NCBI RefSeq assembly: GCF_000208745.1
Contig: NC_030859.1
Location: 1,093,670 to 1,157,669 of the forward strand
Origin: Theobroma cacao
Taxonomy: Eukaryota > Streptophyta > Magnoliopsida > Malvales > Malvaceae
DNA: 64,000 nt
Direction: 5' to 3'
Below are positions 23,967 through 36,361 of the stretch, piece by piece. A model generated the notes under the pieces. It worked only from the letters and a program-made list of their open reading frames with translations. It searched no databases and had not been told where the DNA came from. Numbering within the stretch: position 1 is the first letter of the stretch; each line of letters starts with the position of its first letter. A program made the translations under genes and the position numbers.

Positions 23967-26900
23967 TGATGAGTGCATCAAATACATATATTTAACGAGA
24001 GATTAAATACCTAATTAGTCTAAGTTAGACTAGATTTAGGATCAGATTTAGGTATTTTTATTTATTTTATTAGTTTAATTTAATTTATGTTTAAATATTT
24101 ATTTTAAGTTATTAATGTTAGTTTTATGTTATTTATATTTATTTTCATGTTTTTGTAGTAGTAGGATCAAAAATAATTTCAATTGGTGAAGAAAGGTGCA
24201 TAATGGAGTGGTGTTTTGTTTGCATATGTTTCAGTTTTTCAAGCATATCTCCCACTACAAGAGTCCAAATGACATGATTTTTAGACCATTAGAAAGCTAA
24301 GAGGCAGGGCTACAACTTTGACGTTTACTACTTTGCCCAGTTCTGAACAAAGAATGGTCAAAATCTTTATCAACATAAAAGTACTGCACCAGAAAAACTA
24401 AACTGAGCAGAACCTTTGAGAGCCGTGGCTCTGCAAAATGAGAGCCACGGTGCTCAACATATTTTCCAAAATAACTAGCTTGCGGGATTTTAGAAGCTAG
24501 GACTTTTGAAGGCTATTTAAGGGGCCTTTTTTAGAGGTGTAATACCCCTCACAAAGTATTTATTATAAAAAAAATTAAATTAAAATTATTAAGCTATAGT
24601 TTTATAAAGATAATAAGTAGATATTATTTAGTATTTTATTTATTTACAATTATGACCTTGGGTGTCTTAATAATTAAAAAAATAGAAGAAGGGGTCTTTA
24701 AGTAAAAGAATAAGTTTAATTAAGTCAGTTTTATTATCACGTTTAAGTTAGTGGGATTAAGGGTCAGTTTATTTATCCCATTTAAGTTAGTGGGGTTAGG
24801 TAGTTTATAAGTTTTAAAAGAACAAACAACAACTTACGTTAGTTCATTCATCAGATTCAAACAACAGACAGTCAGAAAGGCTTAATATCAGGGAAGAAGA
24901 AAGATAGAGGAGAGGGAAAGAGATTGCTGATTAAGGTATGTTTGGGAATTATATTTTCATAATTTGGGTACAAAAACCCTAAATTAGATATATTTTTTTA
25001 TTTTTTTTATTTAAATCCGGTACTTTTCTGATGACTTTCCGGTAGCATGATGGGTACCAATGGAAAGGTCTTGAAAAGATCTTTCCAATGGTTTTTGTAG
25101 CATCTTGTTTGGCCTTATGGTTAGGAATATATGAATTTTTGAAGTTAATTAGAAATCTGGTTTTCAACAGTTTTGACAGCCCGACTTTGGGTCACCGGAA
25201 CTCCATATTCCGGTGACGTTTTTGGTCGTTTCTTTGAGGGCTTTTGAAGTATGAAATTAGATGTTTAATTTGGCATCAATGTCTTGGTTAGAGGCTTCTT
25301 GTGTTAAGAGAATTAAAGCCTCAAAGTAGGCTCATTGATACTGGAAACCCAGAAATCTGGGTATTTCTGTGATGATTTCTTGAATTTTGGCTTTCGAAAC
25401 TTAGGAATCTTGTGGTCTTTTTAATCGAAACAAATTTTGGTCTTGTAGTATGATATGCATACTTTAAATTGGTGTTGATTTCATCACTGGAAATAATTCG
25501 GGTTAAAAGATATGAGAGCTTGAAGTAAGCCAAATGGTCATCCAGATTCTGGAAATTCCAGAAAACAGAAAATCTTTTTTTTTTAAATTTGTTTTAAAAA
25601 TTTGATTTTAATTATTATGTGATAAATTCTATTGTAAATTTCATAAATATTGGATATGTGATTTCTACTGTATTTTTATGTTAAGAAGTATGTATCTTTA
25701 TATTTTATAAATTTATTTCTTAAATTAGTAGATTTTATTAAAATATCAAAATTTATGAAATTAATTACAAATATGATTTTTACAAGTGAAATTAGTATTA
25801 TTTCTCTATCTGAAATTTAAAGTCCTTACTGATTTTATGATTTAAGTTTAATTCTCAACCTTATTGGAAATTTTGTTTAATTCAAAAATATAAATAATAA
25901 TAATATATTACCTTATTAAAAAAAAAAAAAAAGTTCATAAATTGTAATAGGAGTCGCTACACACCCTAAGTGCTTAGGATGGTCAACGAAAAGTCGCATT
26001 GTAGGATCTGTTTGCAAATTTAGTTCTGATTTTTGTGTTTCTCGAAATACTAGGCTACTAAGAGGATTTTCGGATTTGCTACTTGAAAGTAAAATTTACG
26101 AGATCATGTAAGTGACTGATATCCCTTCGGTGTTTTTACACCTTAAAAATTAGCCTCAATCTGAATTTGTACATGAGATATAATATTTTTCCTATGATTT
26201 ATTAAAATTGGGTTGAGCATGCAAAATATATATGTATATAAGTTTATATGTTGGATTTAGAATGTAGTTTATGCAAAATGTGATTTCTGATTTTGAAATT
26301 TGTATATGACTTTGTATAATGTATACGTATATGTTTTTGCGAATATAAATATAAATATTTAGTCTGAAACGAATATGCTTTTGAGGTGTATGAGATATGC
26401 TTTAGAAATTTGATATACTGTTTTATGAACTTTGGTTAATCTAAAAATATATATTTCTGTTTTGTCTCCTAGTATGGCTATGCTCTGACCCTGCCAATGG
26501 GGGTTAAATGTTGGCCATGTCGACATGTATTCTGTGATTAGAGATCGATCTCCCAACCGCACTACCGGTTACAGAATAGTAGTATTTGTGATATCTGTTC
26601 AGTGCAGCCAATGGTTGCTTTGATATGCTTCTGACCCGTGCCACTGGGGTTAATTGTGGTTCTATTTCTGACCTATGCCACAGGGGTTAAGTGTGGTCGT
26701 AGCATGTTACAGGAGACCATTAAAAGTTAAATATTGTGAATATATTTGTTCTGTTATTTGAATGCGCAAATTTTGAAGTATGTGATTCCAAATAAAATTA
26801 CCCAATATTTTGTCTTGGCATTTGTAAATGATATTTTGCCCTAAATGTTTTAAGCATGCTTAATCCGGCTGAATGGATGTTAGTTACTTGCTGAGTAGTT

Positions 26901-28212
26901 GGACTCACCCCTTCCTTCAAATTTTTTTCAGGTTGTGATTTGGTCAACCACGCGGGAATTTTGGGGAGTGATGTTTAATTTAGTAGCACTTAAATTATCT
27001 AGGATTTATTTAAATATTATGAACATCGAACTTTCTTAATTAGTATTCAGACTTTTATCTTGACTTAGTAGCTTTATGGTTTTGGAGATTTAATTTTGAA
27101 TATTGTCAAATTATGATATTTGGAAATTCTGTCAACAGATATAGTTTATAAATCACTAAATTCTTCAGGTATATTAGTCTCTTTTAGTAATGGTTTAAGA
27201 TATATATTTTAGAGCCTTGCATGTCTGTGGGATTATACCTTACAGGTATGCGGCGTCTGTCATGTCTCGGGTCTGGGGCGTGACAAGAGGTTTATGGGAG
27301 GAAGCAGCAAGCAATTCTCTGAAGAAAAAGAGTAAAAAACAAAGCAAGAAAGCAAGAGAATTAGAGAGAGAATCAAGATCACAAAGTTTCAATTATTAGT
27401 TTTCTCTCTCTACTTTTGTGTATTTCTTATTTTCTTTGACTTGGATTAATAGCTAATTTTCTTTGGATGAAGTTTTTATTAGATATTATGAACTAAACTA
27501 TTTTTTTAGGATTGCAATTGAACTCACTTGTAATCTAAATTTTTAATCTCTTTCTTGCTTATCTTTAATGGGATTAGAATTGTTTATTCTAATTTGTTCT
27601 TAATGCTTTTAATTGCTTGATCACCAATTAAATTGATTTAGAAATCTAAACAAACTTGAGAAGAGGAGTTTAGTGTAGACTAAAATTGAGATAGCATATG
27701 ATTATATTAATTGATTTGTGTATAGGATAGGGATATACCTATAGGCCATATGTAGCTAAATTAGAGCTTGAACTTAATGAGTTTGTTTTAATTTCAATTC
27801 ACATAGGGATACAGTGTTTTAGTTAAAATAGATATTTTTATAAAATAAGTCATGAGACCCTTATAAATAATTGAGGACTCTAGATTAACAATTCAACCCA
27901 TTGAAATAAGTTAAGAAAAAGAGTTAAGATTTAGATGAAGTGTGAGGGATATTGTAATCTTAGGCTTGTTTGATTTGATTGTTACTCAAATTATTATTAC
28001 TTTGATTTTTTTTTTTTTTAGTTTAAATTTTTGTTAATTATTTTTAGTTAATTAATTTAGTTATTTGATATTGATTGTCTTGCTATGATTAAATTGTTCT
28101 AATTTTAACACTTAGTAAAATTTTAGATTAATTCTTTGTGGGATCGATACTCTGCTTGCTTATATACTATCTATTCGATACATATACTTGCGTAGTAAAA
28201 TTTTAACTGACA
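23967..28212 (+). mobile_element. Solo LTR of a second family, hosting another solo LTR
   Basis: It starts TGATGAGTGC and ends AACTGACA, with a perfect target duplication GTCAT (23962-23966, 28213-28217). Without the nested LTR and its duplication it is about 1.49 kb and non-coding. Near the 3' end is a tgtgggatcgatactc stretch of the sort seen at the ends of many plant gypsy-type LTRs. No second LTR or internal region is seen, so it is called a solo LTR. Strand is assigned from that 3' motif. Confidence 0.8.
24538..27285 (+). mobile_element. Solo LTR, 2748 bp, nested in the LTR at 23967-28212
   Basis: It begins TGTAATACCCC and ends GGGGCGTGACA, flanked by a perfect 5-bp duplication AGAGG (24533-24537, 27286-27290). 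It has no coding region or partner LTR nearby. It is an inverted near-copy of 1-2062 and a more distant relative of 13550-16433. The ends and length suggest a gypsy-type (perhaps chromovirus) LTR; the lineage call is tentative because no polymerase is present. Confidence 0.92.
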
Positions 28213-28420
28213 GTCATTGAATATAACATCCATTACATTTTTATTACAAGAGGAAGACTCAATTGAATAGAATAAAAAAATAAGAATTCAATTGGATGCA
28301 AATAAAACAAAAGATTTAATTGGATACGATAAAAATATTGAGATTCAATTAAAAAATACATATAATTCATAAACTTTTTTACTATTTAAGCCTAAGAGTT
28401 ATCCCGAGCTTTGGATGGAA

Positions 28421-29189
28421 TATCCACTTTATAGAAATTTAAGTTATTCAAATTATCAACTGTGTAGATTATACTAATTAATCAATCAAGCTTGCAGCGA
28501 AATTTCTCCAAAGTCCTATCTAATTTTCCAAAGCAAATCGACAAAGAGAAAAGTTACTTTAATAAAGCCGAAAGAGAAAAGATACAAAAGAGAGAAAAGC
28601 CAGCTTAATCCCCACTTGCTTCAATCAGGAACCACCCATGCAATTGCTTAATCATTTTTTTATTACCAAAGTTGATAGAAAATTGAACGAGAATCAACTT
28701 TTCATTGATTCAAGACCCAGACAACCCGCCATTGGAGAAGTCTCATAAAAGTCAATAATAAAGAAGGGGCCTTTTCTCACTATACTTTACCAACCCTCTG
28801 CTCGAACTCTTGTATCCGCTTTTGACAATGGGGATTTCTTGTGAAAGCAACTAGCCACAGAAATTTTTAGTTAAGATTAGTTTTATGTAATATAATTGCT
28901 GAATCCAGGACCTTTGACCATCTCAAATATAATTGAATTATCAGAAAATTGAGATGGTGGAGTGAAGTCAATCGATTGAAATTTTCAATGCTAACTCTAG
29001 TTGATGATTGCATAATTGGCAGATGATTCTAAAGGTCTCTCGACTCTCGAGGAGAACGTAAAGGAAAACCAAACACCAATAGTCAGAAATTTAATTATCT
29101 GTTTCTATTTCTGAGGCCAGTTCTTTTGAAATTCCTGTAAACAATCCTAGTCTACATGATCTGAATACATGCCAACATAGGCTTGCTGC
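28421..29189. other. Duplicated receptor flank, no gene
   Basis: 28490-28760 repeats 12080-12360. 28880-29180 repeats 2340-2670. This is the 3' flank of a receptor unit now reduced to the relic at 29190-29290. No reading frame is convincing. Confidence 0.6.
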
Positions 29190-29290
29190 TGCTGCCTATC
29201 TTCTCAAGACAAGAATCCCATATCTGTAAATATCACCTTCTCAAGACACTTCCCTACCCATGCTAAATTCTGCAATAATTTTTCACAAAC
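29190..29290 (-). pseudogene. Relic of a receptor-kinase last exon
   Basis: About 100 bp joins the end of exon 2 (the tgctgctgcctatctt stop-codon region) to its beginning (minus-strand GDIYRYGIL-like codons and the exon-2 acceptor area around 29272). About 300 bp of the exon is missing. The following 29291-29825 is intron-type sequence matching that in R1. It is the stump of a further receptor copy. Confidence 0.65.
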
Positions 29291-29825
29291 TTAAAACTCT
29301 TTTTTAATTGAGAGAGAGAGAGAGAATTGGCAATTCTTTTCAGATAGTTTTTTCAGCTTAAGAAACAGATCCCCTGTATCTGCACATTGGTAAGTTTACA
29401 ACTTGAAGAATGAATTTGCTAGTAATCAAGACTATGATTCTACAGAATGTTCTGATAAGCCAATTCATTTAATAAAATTAAATAAATATCTGACTATAAA
29501 AAGACAAAAGGAATATCTGATACGGTTAGTACGAAACTAGTTTCTATTAAAAATTGTGTATTAAGTCAATTTTTTCTCTATATCGTTCCAATTAAGTTGG
29601 CATCGGAGGAGCAAATGTTAGCTCTAAGAGGTTACCCTATGAAATTTTGTAACTGAGAGCCGCTGTAGTAGTTTCCTAACAAGAAAATTTTCTTCCATTA
29701 GAGGATCAAGTAACCCTGCAAAATAGAGTTAGCCAGTAGTTCAGCAACGTATGAACAATGATGACTAAAAGAGCCAGACTTCCTTGTTTATTGTTGTCTA
29801 GGACAGGGCAGGCATGCGACTTTAA

Positions 29826-30357
29826 TTAATTCAAAGTCCTCTGCAGATCTTATAATTATTTCTCATGAGTAAAATGGCATCTCCAGCGACTGTGATTATT
29901 GAAAAGGGTTTATTTCCGTCTCTAGTTCATCTAAAGGATTCTGTAGCTGTGAAGTATTTTGGTGGTGAAATAGGAATGGATTCTGTTTATTGTTGTGTTG
30001 AGCAAATTGAAGCCAATATCATAAATTTCTTCGACTATGGGAATTGAAAAAGGATTGAGAATTTCCAATAAAAAATAAAAAGGAAATTGCCTACTTCTTA
30101 CTACTTTCAATTGCAAATCAAATTTTTAGGTCACTTTTATTTCCTATCCATTACAAATAATGGAAAGGAGTTAAAAGAAGAGACCAAAGGGCTTGAGGAG
30201 AAGTTAAAAGGCAAAAATCAATCACACCAAAATTATAAATTTCAGCAGACAATCCTAGTTTAAACGATTTTAAGACATGCAAAACAAAGTTCAAATATCA
30301 ATTATTGATACGAAACATAGAGTAAAAGTTTGATTCTGATTCACCAGCTGTTGCAGC
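29826..30357. other. 3' flank of R4 with eroded LRR fossil
   Basis: The minus-strand stretch about 29925-30050 corresponds to the LRR fossil found after R2, R5 and R6 (landmark: gtagctgtgaagtattttgg). The short frames on both strands here (29865-30047, 29931-30116) are overlaps of this relic and not genes. Confidence 0.5.
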
Positions 30358-33300
30358 CTATCTCCTGTCCCTTGTATGGATCCCAGTCCGAAGCAACCTT
30401 GCCTTGATTGCAAGTAGTTGTGTGATAGCATCTTTGATTACCATTCTTTCACCAGGTGCTTCTGCAGAGCATGCAACTCCTATTTTGGTGAAAGAAACCA
30501 AACCCTCCAACACCTCTCCCTCAATATTTAGTTGACTTCTTGATCTCTCGTTGTTTTCACTAATTTGATTGAGCAAGCGAAAATCGAGAATCTCCTTCAA
30601 CCGTTCAGGCAGTGCCATCTTACAGAAATTGTGAAGGCTTAAGCCACCATGAAATATACCATCCGTTGGCCTCCTTCCGGTGATCATCTCCAAGAGCAGA
30701 ATCCCATAGCTGTATATATCACCTTCTGGAGACACTGCCCCACTCATGCCATATTCTGCAACAATTTGTTATAAACTCAATACTTTTTTTAATGCCAACC
30801 ATTTGTTTTTAGCTCTAAATAAGAGTTGAGACTTGAGATTGTGCAACTTATTTAATAAGAAGTTTAATAGTTGTTAACATGAAAATAGCAATGTTACGGA
30901 TTATAAGTTAAATCAATAAGATTTCATTAAATTACAATTACAATTTTCAACAGAAGAGAAATTTATAAAATTTTACCTGAGGGAACATAACCAATTGTTC
31001 CTTTCATCATCGAGGAATTTGTTTGATCATTACTCATAGTGTCTGTGTCGCTAGATTGGAGCTTAGCCAATCCAAAATCAGCAACATGTGCAACCATGTC
31101 ATCATCAAGAAGAACATTGGAAGGCTTTAAATCACAGTGGATAATTACCGCCCCACAATTGTGATGAAGGTAATCTATTGCATTGGCTACATCTATGGCT
31201 ATGTCTAACCTTTGAACAAAGTTCAAATACCTTGACTCATGTTGCTCATGAAGCCAACTGTCCAAACTCCCATTAGGGATGAATTCGAAAATTAAAGCCT
31301 TGAAATCATTGCCTTGGTAATCAATGCTTGAGCAGGAAGTTATAAGTTTGAGAAGATTTCGATGTCGAACTTTCCTCAAAGCCTTGCATTCAGTTGTGAA
31401 GCTTTTTGTAGCGCCACTGTTTTGAAGGTTCAGTACCTTCACTGCAACATGTTTTTCTTGCTGATGGAGAACTCCTTTATACACAGAGCCAAAACTTCCC
31501 ACACCAATTAAGTTGGAAGATGCAAAACCATTAGTTGCTTGCAGAAGCTCTTTATAGGATACTCGTAGGTAGCCATCACCAAACAAAGCTGCAGGGATAA
31601 GCTTCTTTCCAAACCTTTGTTTGCAACAGCGAACCAAAAGAAACACGACCAAAATAGAGGCAATTAGAATGCCAAGGATCATAAAAATGAAGGCTTTGGC
31701 CGATAGAGCAGTCCCCTTTTTCCTTGGCTTCTGATTAAAGCACTTTGGGAGCTTTATTTCAAAAATCCCTCCACAGAGATTTTTGTTTCCCACGATTGAA
31801 AATCCACTAGATTTGTTGAAAATTCCTCCTTTTGGAACTTCACCCTCCAAGTGATTAAAAGAAAGGTTCAAACTACTTAAAAATGGAAGTTCTTCAAGTT
31901 CATGTGGTATAGTACCTGACAGGTTATTGCGAGAAAGATCTAAAAATTCAAGAGATTTCAATGAGCCAAAAGACAAGGGAATGCCACCTTGGAAGAAGTT
32001 TCCTGCCATATCAAGTGACCTTAATCCAGAACACTCGCCCAATGTCGTCGGAATTTCACCAAACAATTTATTTTCATAAACATATAATCCTATCAGGTTC
32101 TTCAGATTTCCAAGATCTGATGGAAGGAGACCGGTCAATGAGTTGTAAGACATGTTAACCCAAATCAAACCTGTAAAAGCACCCAATAGTTGCTCTGGTA
32201 TACTACCGCTAAGTTTATTTGCACCAAGATCCAAATTTTGAATTCTTTTGCAATTTCTAAGGGCAAGTGGAATTCGTCCTTCAAAATTGTTATCATATAA
32301 AATAAGTTCAAACAAACGAGAAAGATTACCAATAAAGGATGGGATTTCACCTGAAAAGTTATTCCAACCAAGAAGCAATGTTTCAAGATTTTTAAGCTTC
32401 CCAATAGAAGTTGGAAGGGTGCCCGTCAGGGCATTTCTCCTCATATCTAGAAGAATTAGGTTGACAAGATTACCAATCCCATCCGGAATATTTCCCGAGA
32501 TCAGATTCCATGCCAAAGAAAGCTTGTTGAGTTGGATTGATAAATTGCCTATGGATTCTGGCAACAGGCCACCTAATCGATTCTCATCAAGTGCCAAAAT
32601 TTTTAATCGGCTACAATTGCTCAAAGAAGAAAGAAAATCCAAGTCTCCTGCCTTCCCATTTCCAAAGTAGTTGCCGCCAATCCTGAACTGTTGAAGATTC
32701 TTAAGGTTTCCCACATCGTTAGGAACAGATCCGCTGATACCATTCAAAACAATGCTAAATATCTCCAACTTAGACATATTAGATATTGACCTTGGAATAG
32801 TTCCAATTAATTGATTTCCTGCAATACTAAAGACACGAAGATTTGGAAAAGACATGCCCCCCATTACAACTGCAAGACTCCCTGTTAAATTGTTCATAGC
32901 CAAGTCAATCATTTCCAAAGAAGAAAGATTGTAAATTGAGAGAGGAACAGTACCAGTTTGGCTGTTCACACCGAGAAAAAGAATTCTCAAGTTTAAGGCC
33001 CTACCTAGAGCATCAGGGATATTTCCCTCCAAATGATTATAAGCAAGCGAGAGCCTCGACAATGACGAAAGGTTTCCTAAAGTAGATGGAATAACCCCAA
33101 CTAAATTGTTAATATCCAACGAAAGTCTAATGAGTTTCGACAAGTCACCCAACTGGAAAAGAACTTCACCAGTGAGGTTATTAGACGATAAATCAATTGT
33201 TAAGAGGTTTGAGCAATTGGCAAGCTCCACAGGGAGTTTTCATGGAGATTATTTGAAGACAGCTCAAAAAAAAGCAACCGCCTTAGGTAGCCAACTTCCT

Positions 33301-33676
33301 TGGGTATGTTACCTTTCAACCTATTATCAGACAGATTAAGTCTTCTGAGGAAGGTTAAATTGCCAATTGAAGGAGACAAGGACCCAGCTAGTTTCAAACC
33401 AGACAACTCCAAAGCAGTGACCCTCTGGTGGCGACGACCACATGTAACACCTTGCCACTCACAAAAGTGGAGAGAAGCATTCCATGAATCGAGAGCTCCT
33501 GGATAAGCGCCAACAAGCTGATCCTTTATAGAAAGCAAAGCTATTCTGTCAGTTTCGTTCCCCAAGGCCGATGCAAATTTCAGGGATCGTGGTAGCAATA
33601 AGCTGAGTATAACAACAAAGCCAACAAGCAAGTTAATCTGGAGGATGCATATGTTTCCTAAGCATGATTTATCCAT
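30358..33676 (-). pseudogene. R4: full-length LRR receptor kinase with one frameshift (exons 30977-33676, 30358-30755)
   Basis: Exon 1 begins MDKSCLGN, followed by a hydrophobic signal segment, LRRNT (CEWQGVTC), about 22 LRRs, the NLCGG...PKC pair, a membrane helix (FIFMILGILIASILVVFLLV) and a non-RD kinase (GVGSFGSVYKG, HCDLKPSN, DFG). The donor is at 30977 (phase 1) and the 221-bp intron ends at 30756. Exon 2 is 398 nt, the same length as in R2, with a normal stop. The only lesion seen is a 1-bp deletion at about 33235-33242 in LRR3, where the frame leaves GYLRRLLFFELSSNNLH and resumes at VELANCSN. It may be a recent pseudogene or a base-calling error. The exon junction encodes VPS|E where the others have VPP|E. 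Confidence 0.85.
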
Positions 33677-34949
33677 TTTCTTAGAAGAAAATTAATTAGC
33701 TGGGGAGAGGAATTGAGTTGAGCAACAAGCAGATTTAACTGTCCATGTCCTCCCAATTCTCTTACCACTGCCAAAAAGGGCTTCAGAATTGTTTTGCTAT
33801 AGGCCTAACCTCTATAGCTGAAGACTACTCCTTTTCCCCTGCTGAAAATTCCATCCATGAGAGGTCCACATGGAAGATCAGAACGTTGGAAAGAATAACA
33901 TTGACTGAGTAAGTCCTCTCCCAAAAAGGATAGGTCGTCGCAAGCAAAAAAAAAAAAACACTACGAAACTGAAATTTGTCTTCTCTTTTGTTTTTGACTT
34001 TTCAGACCAAGAATAAGGAACAACACTTCCAAGCATTAATGAAATTTTATAATTACATGAATCTAGACCACTTTTAGCACGACTAATTCAATAGTTGACT
34101 TAAGAGATCCCGTCTGAGACGGTGATCCAGAAAAACTTGTCTTTGGTTGAAGGACATGTTGGCTCCAGCTACGGGGAGAAGACTTCCATTACTAAAGAGG
34201 AAACTACATTGCAAGTTTTATAGTACTAAATTATTACTATTAAATTAAATTTTCATAGTTTCTGATGCATAAATGTTACTATAAGAGATTCGCTAAATTA
34301 ATAAAAAAGTTTCTGAATTATATGCTTTTTTACAATTAAATTTTGTTGAAATATTTAAAAATAAAACTAAATAATTTCAGAGGAAATCGAGCATAGAAAT
34401 GCAGAACAAGTGGAGCAACAAAGCTTCTGTATATTAATAATGGAGGTCACAATAGTTTTCAATAGGAAAGAGAAAACAATAGGACAAAGGAGTAGTGGTA
34501 GAGATGGGCCATGTTTCATACCATTTCTCCCTTCCAGTACACCTTGTGGGAAGCCAGTGACATGCATGTGGCCTGGCTTTTGACAAAATAACTGTAATTG
34601 AAAAAGAAATGTAAAAACCTTAAAAATTCAACGAAGTTTTATATTTTTATCATACTTAATTAAGTTATTTATTTATTTACAATTCAATTGATCAGTCCCT
34701 ATAATTTTATTTTATCTAATTCAATACTTATTTGGTAATTGATGTTAATCAGCACGTCTTGTCAAATTTCATGTATACATAAGGCAATTGTTGGAAATAA
34801 CATTTGTTATATTTTCTTCACAAGATAAAAGTTCAATTAGGTAAAATAAAAAAATAGATGCTCAACTTAGCACAAATAAAAAAAAATGCAATTGAAAACC
34901 ATAAAAATATAAGAATTTAATTACAAAATTGTATTGATTATATTTAATA
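33677..34949. other. R4 upstream region: leader, promoter block, MITE-like repeat
   Basis: Next to the gene is the leader with the ATG GAC AGT TAA mini-ORF (33735-33746). 33790-34220 is the conserved upstream block. 34281-34940 is a MITE-like copy that includes the same extra segment as 4880-5100. No independent gene is supported. Confidence 0.6.
34281..34940. repeat. MITE-like element with inserted segment
   Basis: It has the same arms as at 40607-41142. The insert at about 34370-34600 is shared with 4880-5100, so both derive from one interrupted ancestor. Ends are approximate. Confidence 0.5.
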
Positions 34950-36361
34950 AATCAAAGCCAGCAGGGAAATTTCTCCACAATCCAATCTATAATTTTCCAA
35001 AGTAAATTAACAAAGAGAAAAAGTTACTTTAATAAAGCCAGTAAGAAACATTATAAATTTGGTGTAATATAAATTTGCTAAATCCAGGACCTTTGATCAT
35101 CTCAAATATAATTGAATTATGAGAAAATTGGGATCCTGAATTGAATAAGTTGAAATTTTCACATACTAGTATTACTCTTGTCCAAAGACTTTTAATTGCA
35201 TGCATTTGTGTCGGTCTGATCTTCCTAATGCCAGTATGTAATTTCTCTTTCTTTCTTTTTTTTTTCTTTAAATGAATTTTACTCTCAAAAAGAAATAAAA
35301 AGGGTTCAATCTCCCTCCAATCCTAATAAAAATGTTTCCAATTTCTCAGTTCTTTATTTCTTATGAAATGCTAAAATGAAAAATGTTTTAGTATAACTAC
35401 TGCTAGTTCTTTTTTACCACTTTACTTTTACTCTTTAAGAAATTTTCAAGGCGTTAGACAAGATTTCAAAGTTTTATACATATCTTTGATCCATCAAGGA
35501 AGAAAGAAAATACAGATTGAATATAAGATTTTGCAGAAATATAAGTTTCTGCAGACAATCCTAGTTTAAACGATTTTAAGACATGCAAAAGATTGAGTAA
35601 AAATTCGATTCTGATTCACCAGCTGTTGTTGAAATACCTTTACTGTTAAAATGGAGTTACGACCATTAAGTTAATTTTAAACATCTTTTCAGGACTAACT
35701 CTCTTTCCTGGAACATTGCTTCCCTGCCTCTATGTTGCTAAGTTGACTGTTTCTCCATGTTTGTAGAAGAAATTATTTCCTGTACTTACTGAGCATTGAC
35801 TATAAAACGAGGTTGTACCACAGACACTGTCTGCTGATGTGTGTGTTGTTTAAGATTTGAAATTCGGACCATTAGTATAGCTAATTCCTAACATGTTGCA
35901 CTTAAGTAAGGATCAAGCATGATAGGTTCACTGTTCTCTCTAGTTCTTCTAACACATACTGTAGTTGTGAAGTATTTTGGTGATGATATAGGAATACATT
36001 CTGTTGATTGTTGTCTTCAAAGCAAATTGTTGCAGGTTGGGCAAATCGAAGCCGATATCATTATACAAATTTCCCTCAAGCTCATATTAGACAAAGCTTG
36101 TAATCGATTCACTCTCATTCTGTAATTAAGCCAATGGAAAATATTGACTTCAGGAATCAAAAAAGGATAAAAGCAGACAAATAGAAATATCAATTTCACA
36201 CCACAAATGTAAATTTCACTTTCCAAAGCCAAGTCTTTTGAAATCACAGCAGACAATCCTAGTTGAAACGATTCTAAGAAAGGCAAAACAAAGTTCAAAT
36301 ATCCATTATTGATACAGAACATTGAGTAGAAGTTTGCTTCCGATTCACCAGCTGCTGCTGC
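34950..36361. other. 3' flank of R5 with LRR fossil at about 35920-36100
   Basis: This is a close duplicate of 5600-6928 (landmarks: ctgatgtgtgtgt, aaacgaggttgtacc, ggttgggcaaatcgaagccg). The minus-strand LRR fossil is frameshifted, as in the R2 flank. No gene. Confidence 0.55.

Larger units (their letters stand above)
23561..28420. repeat. MITE-like element split by the LTR insertion at 23967-28212
   Basis: The left arm (23561-23700: taccctacaataatt, gaattatatacattttt, tcaattgaacc) pairs with the right arm (28255-28420: ctcaattgaatagaat, ggatgcaaataaaac, aaaaaatacatataattc, taagcctaagagtta). The interruption is exactly the LTR with its GTCAT duplication. Removing it restores the same order as in 4121-4593. 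Confidence 0.6.
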
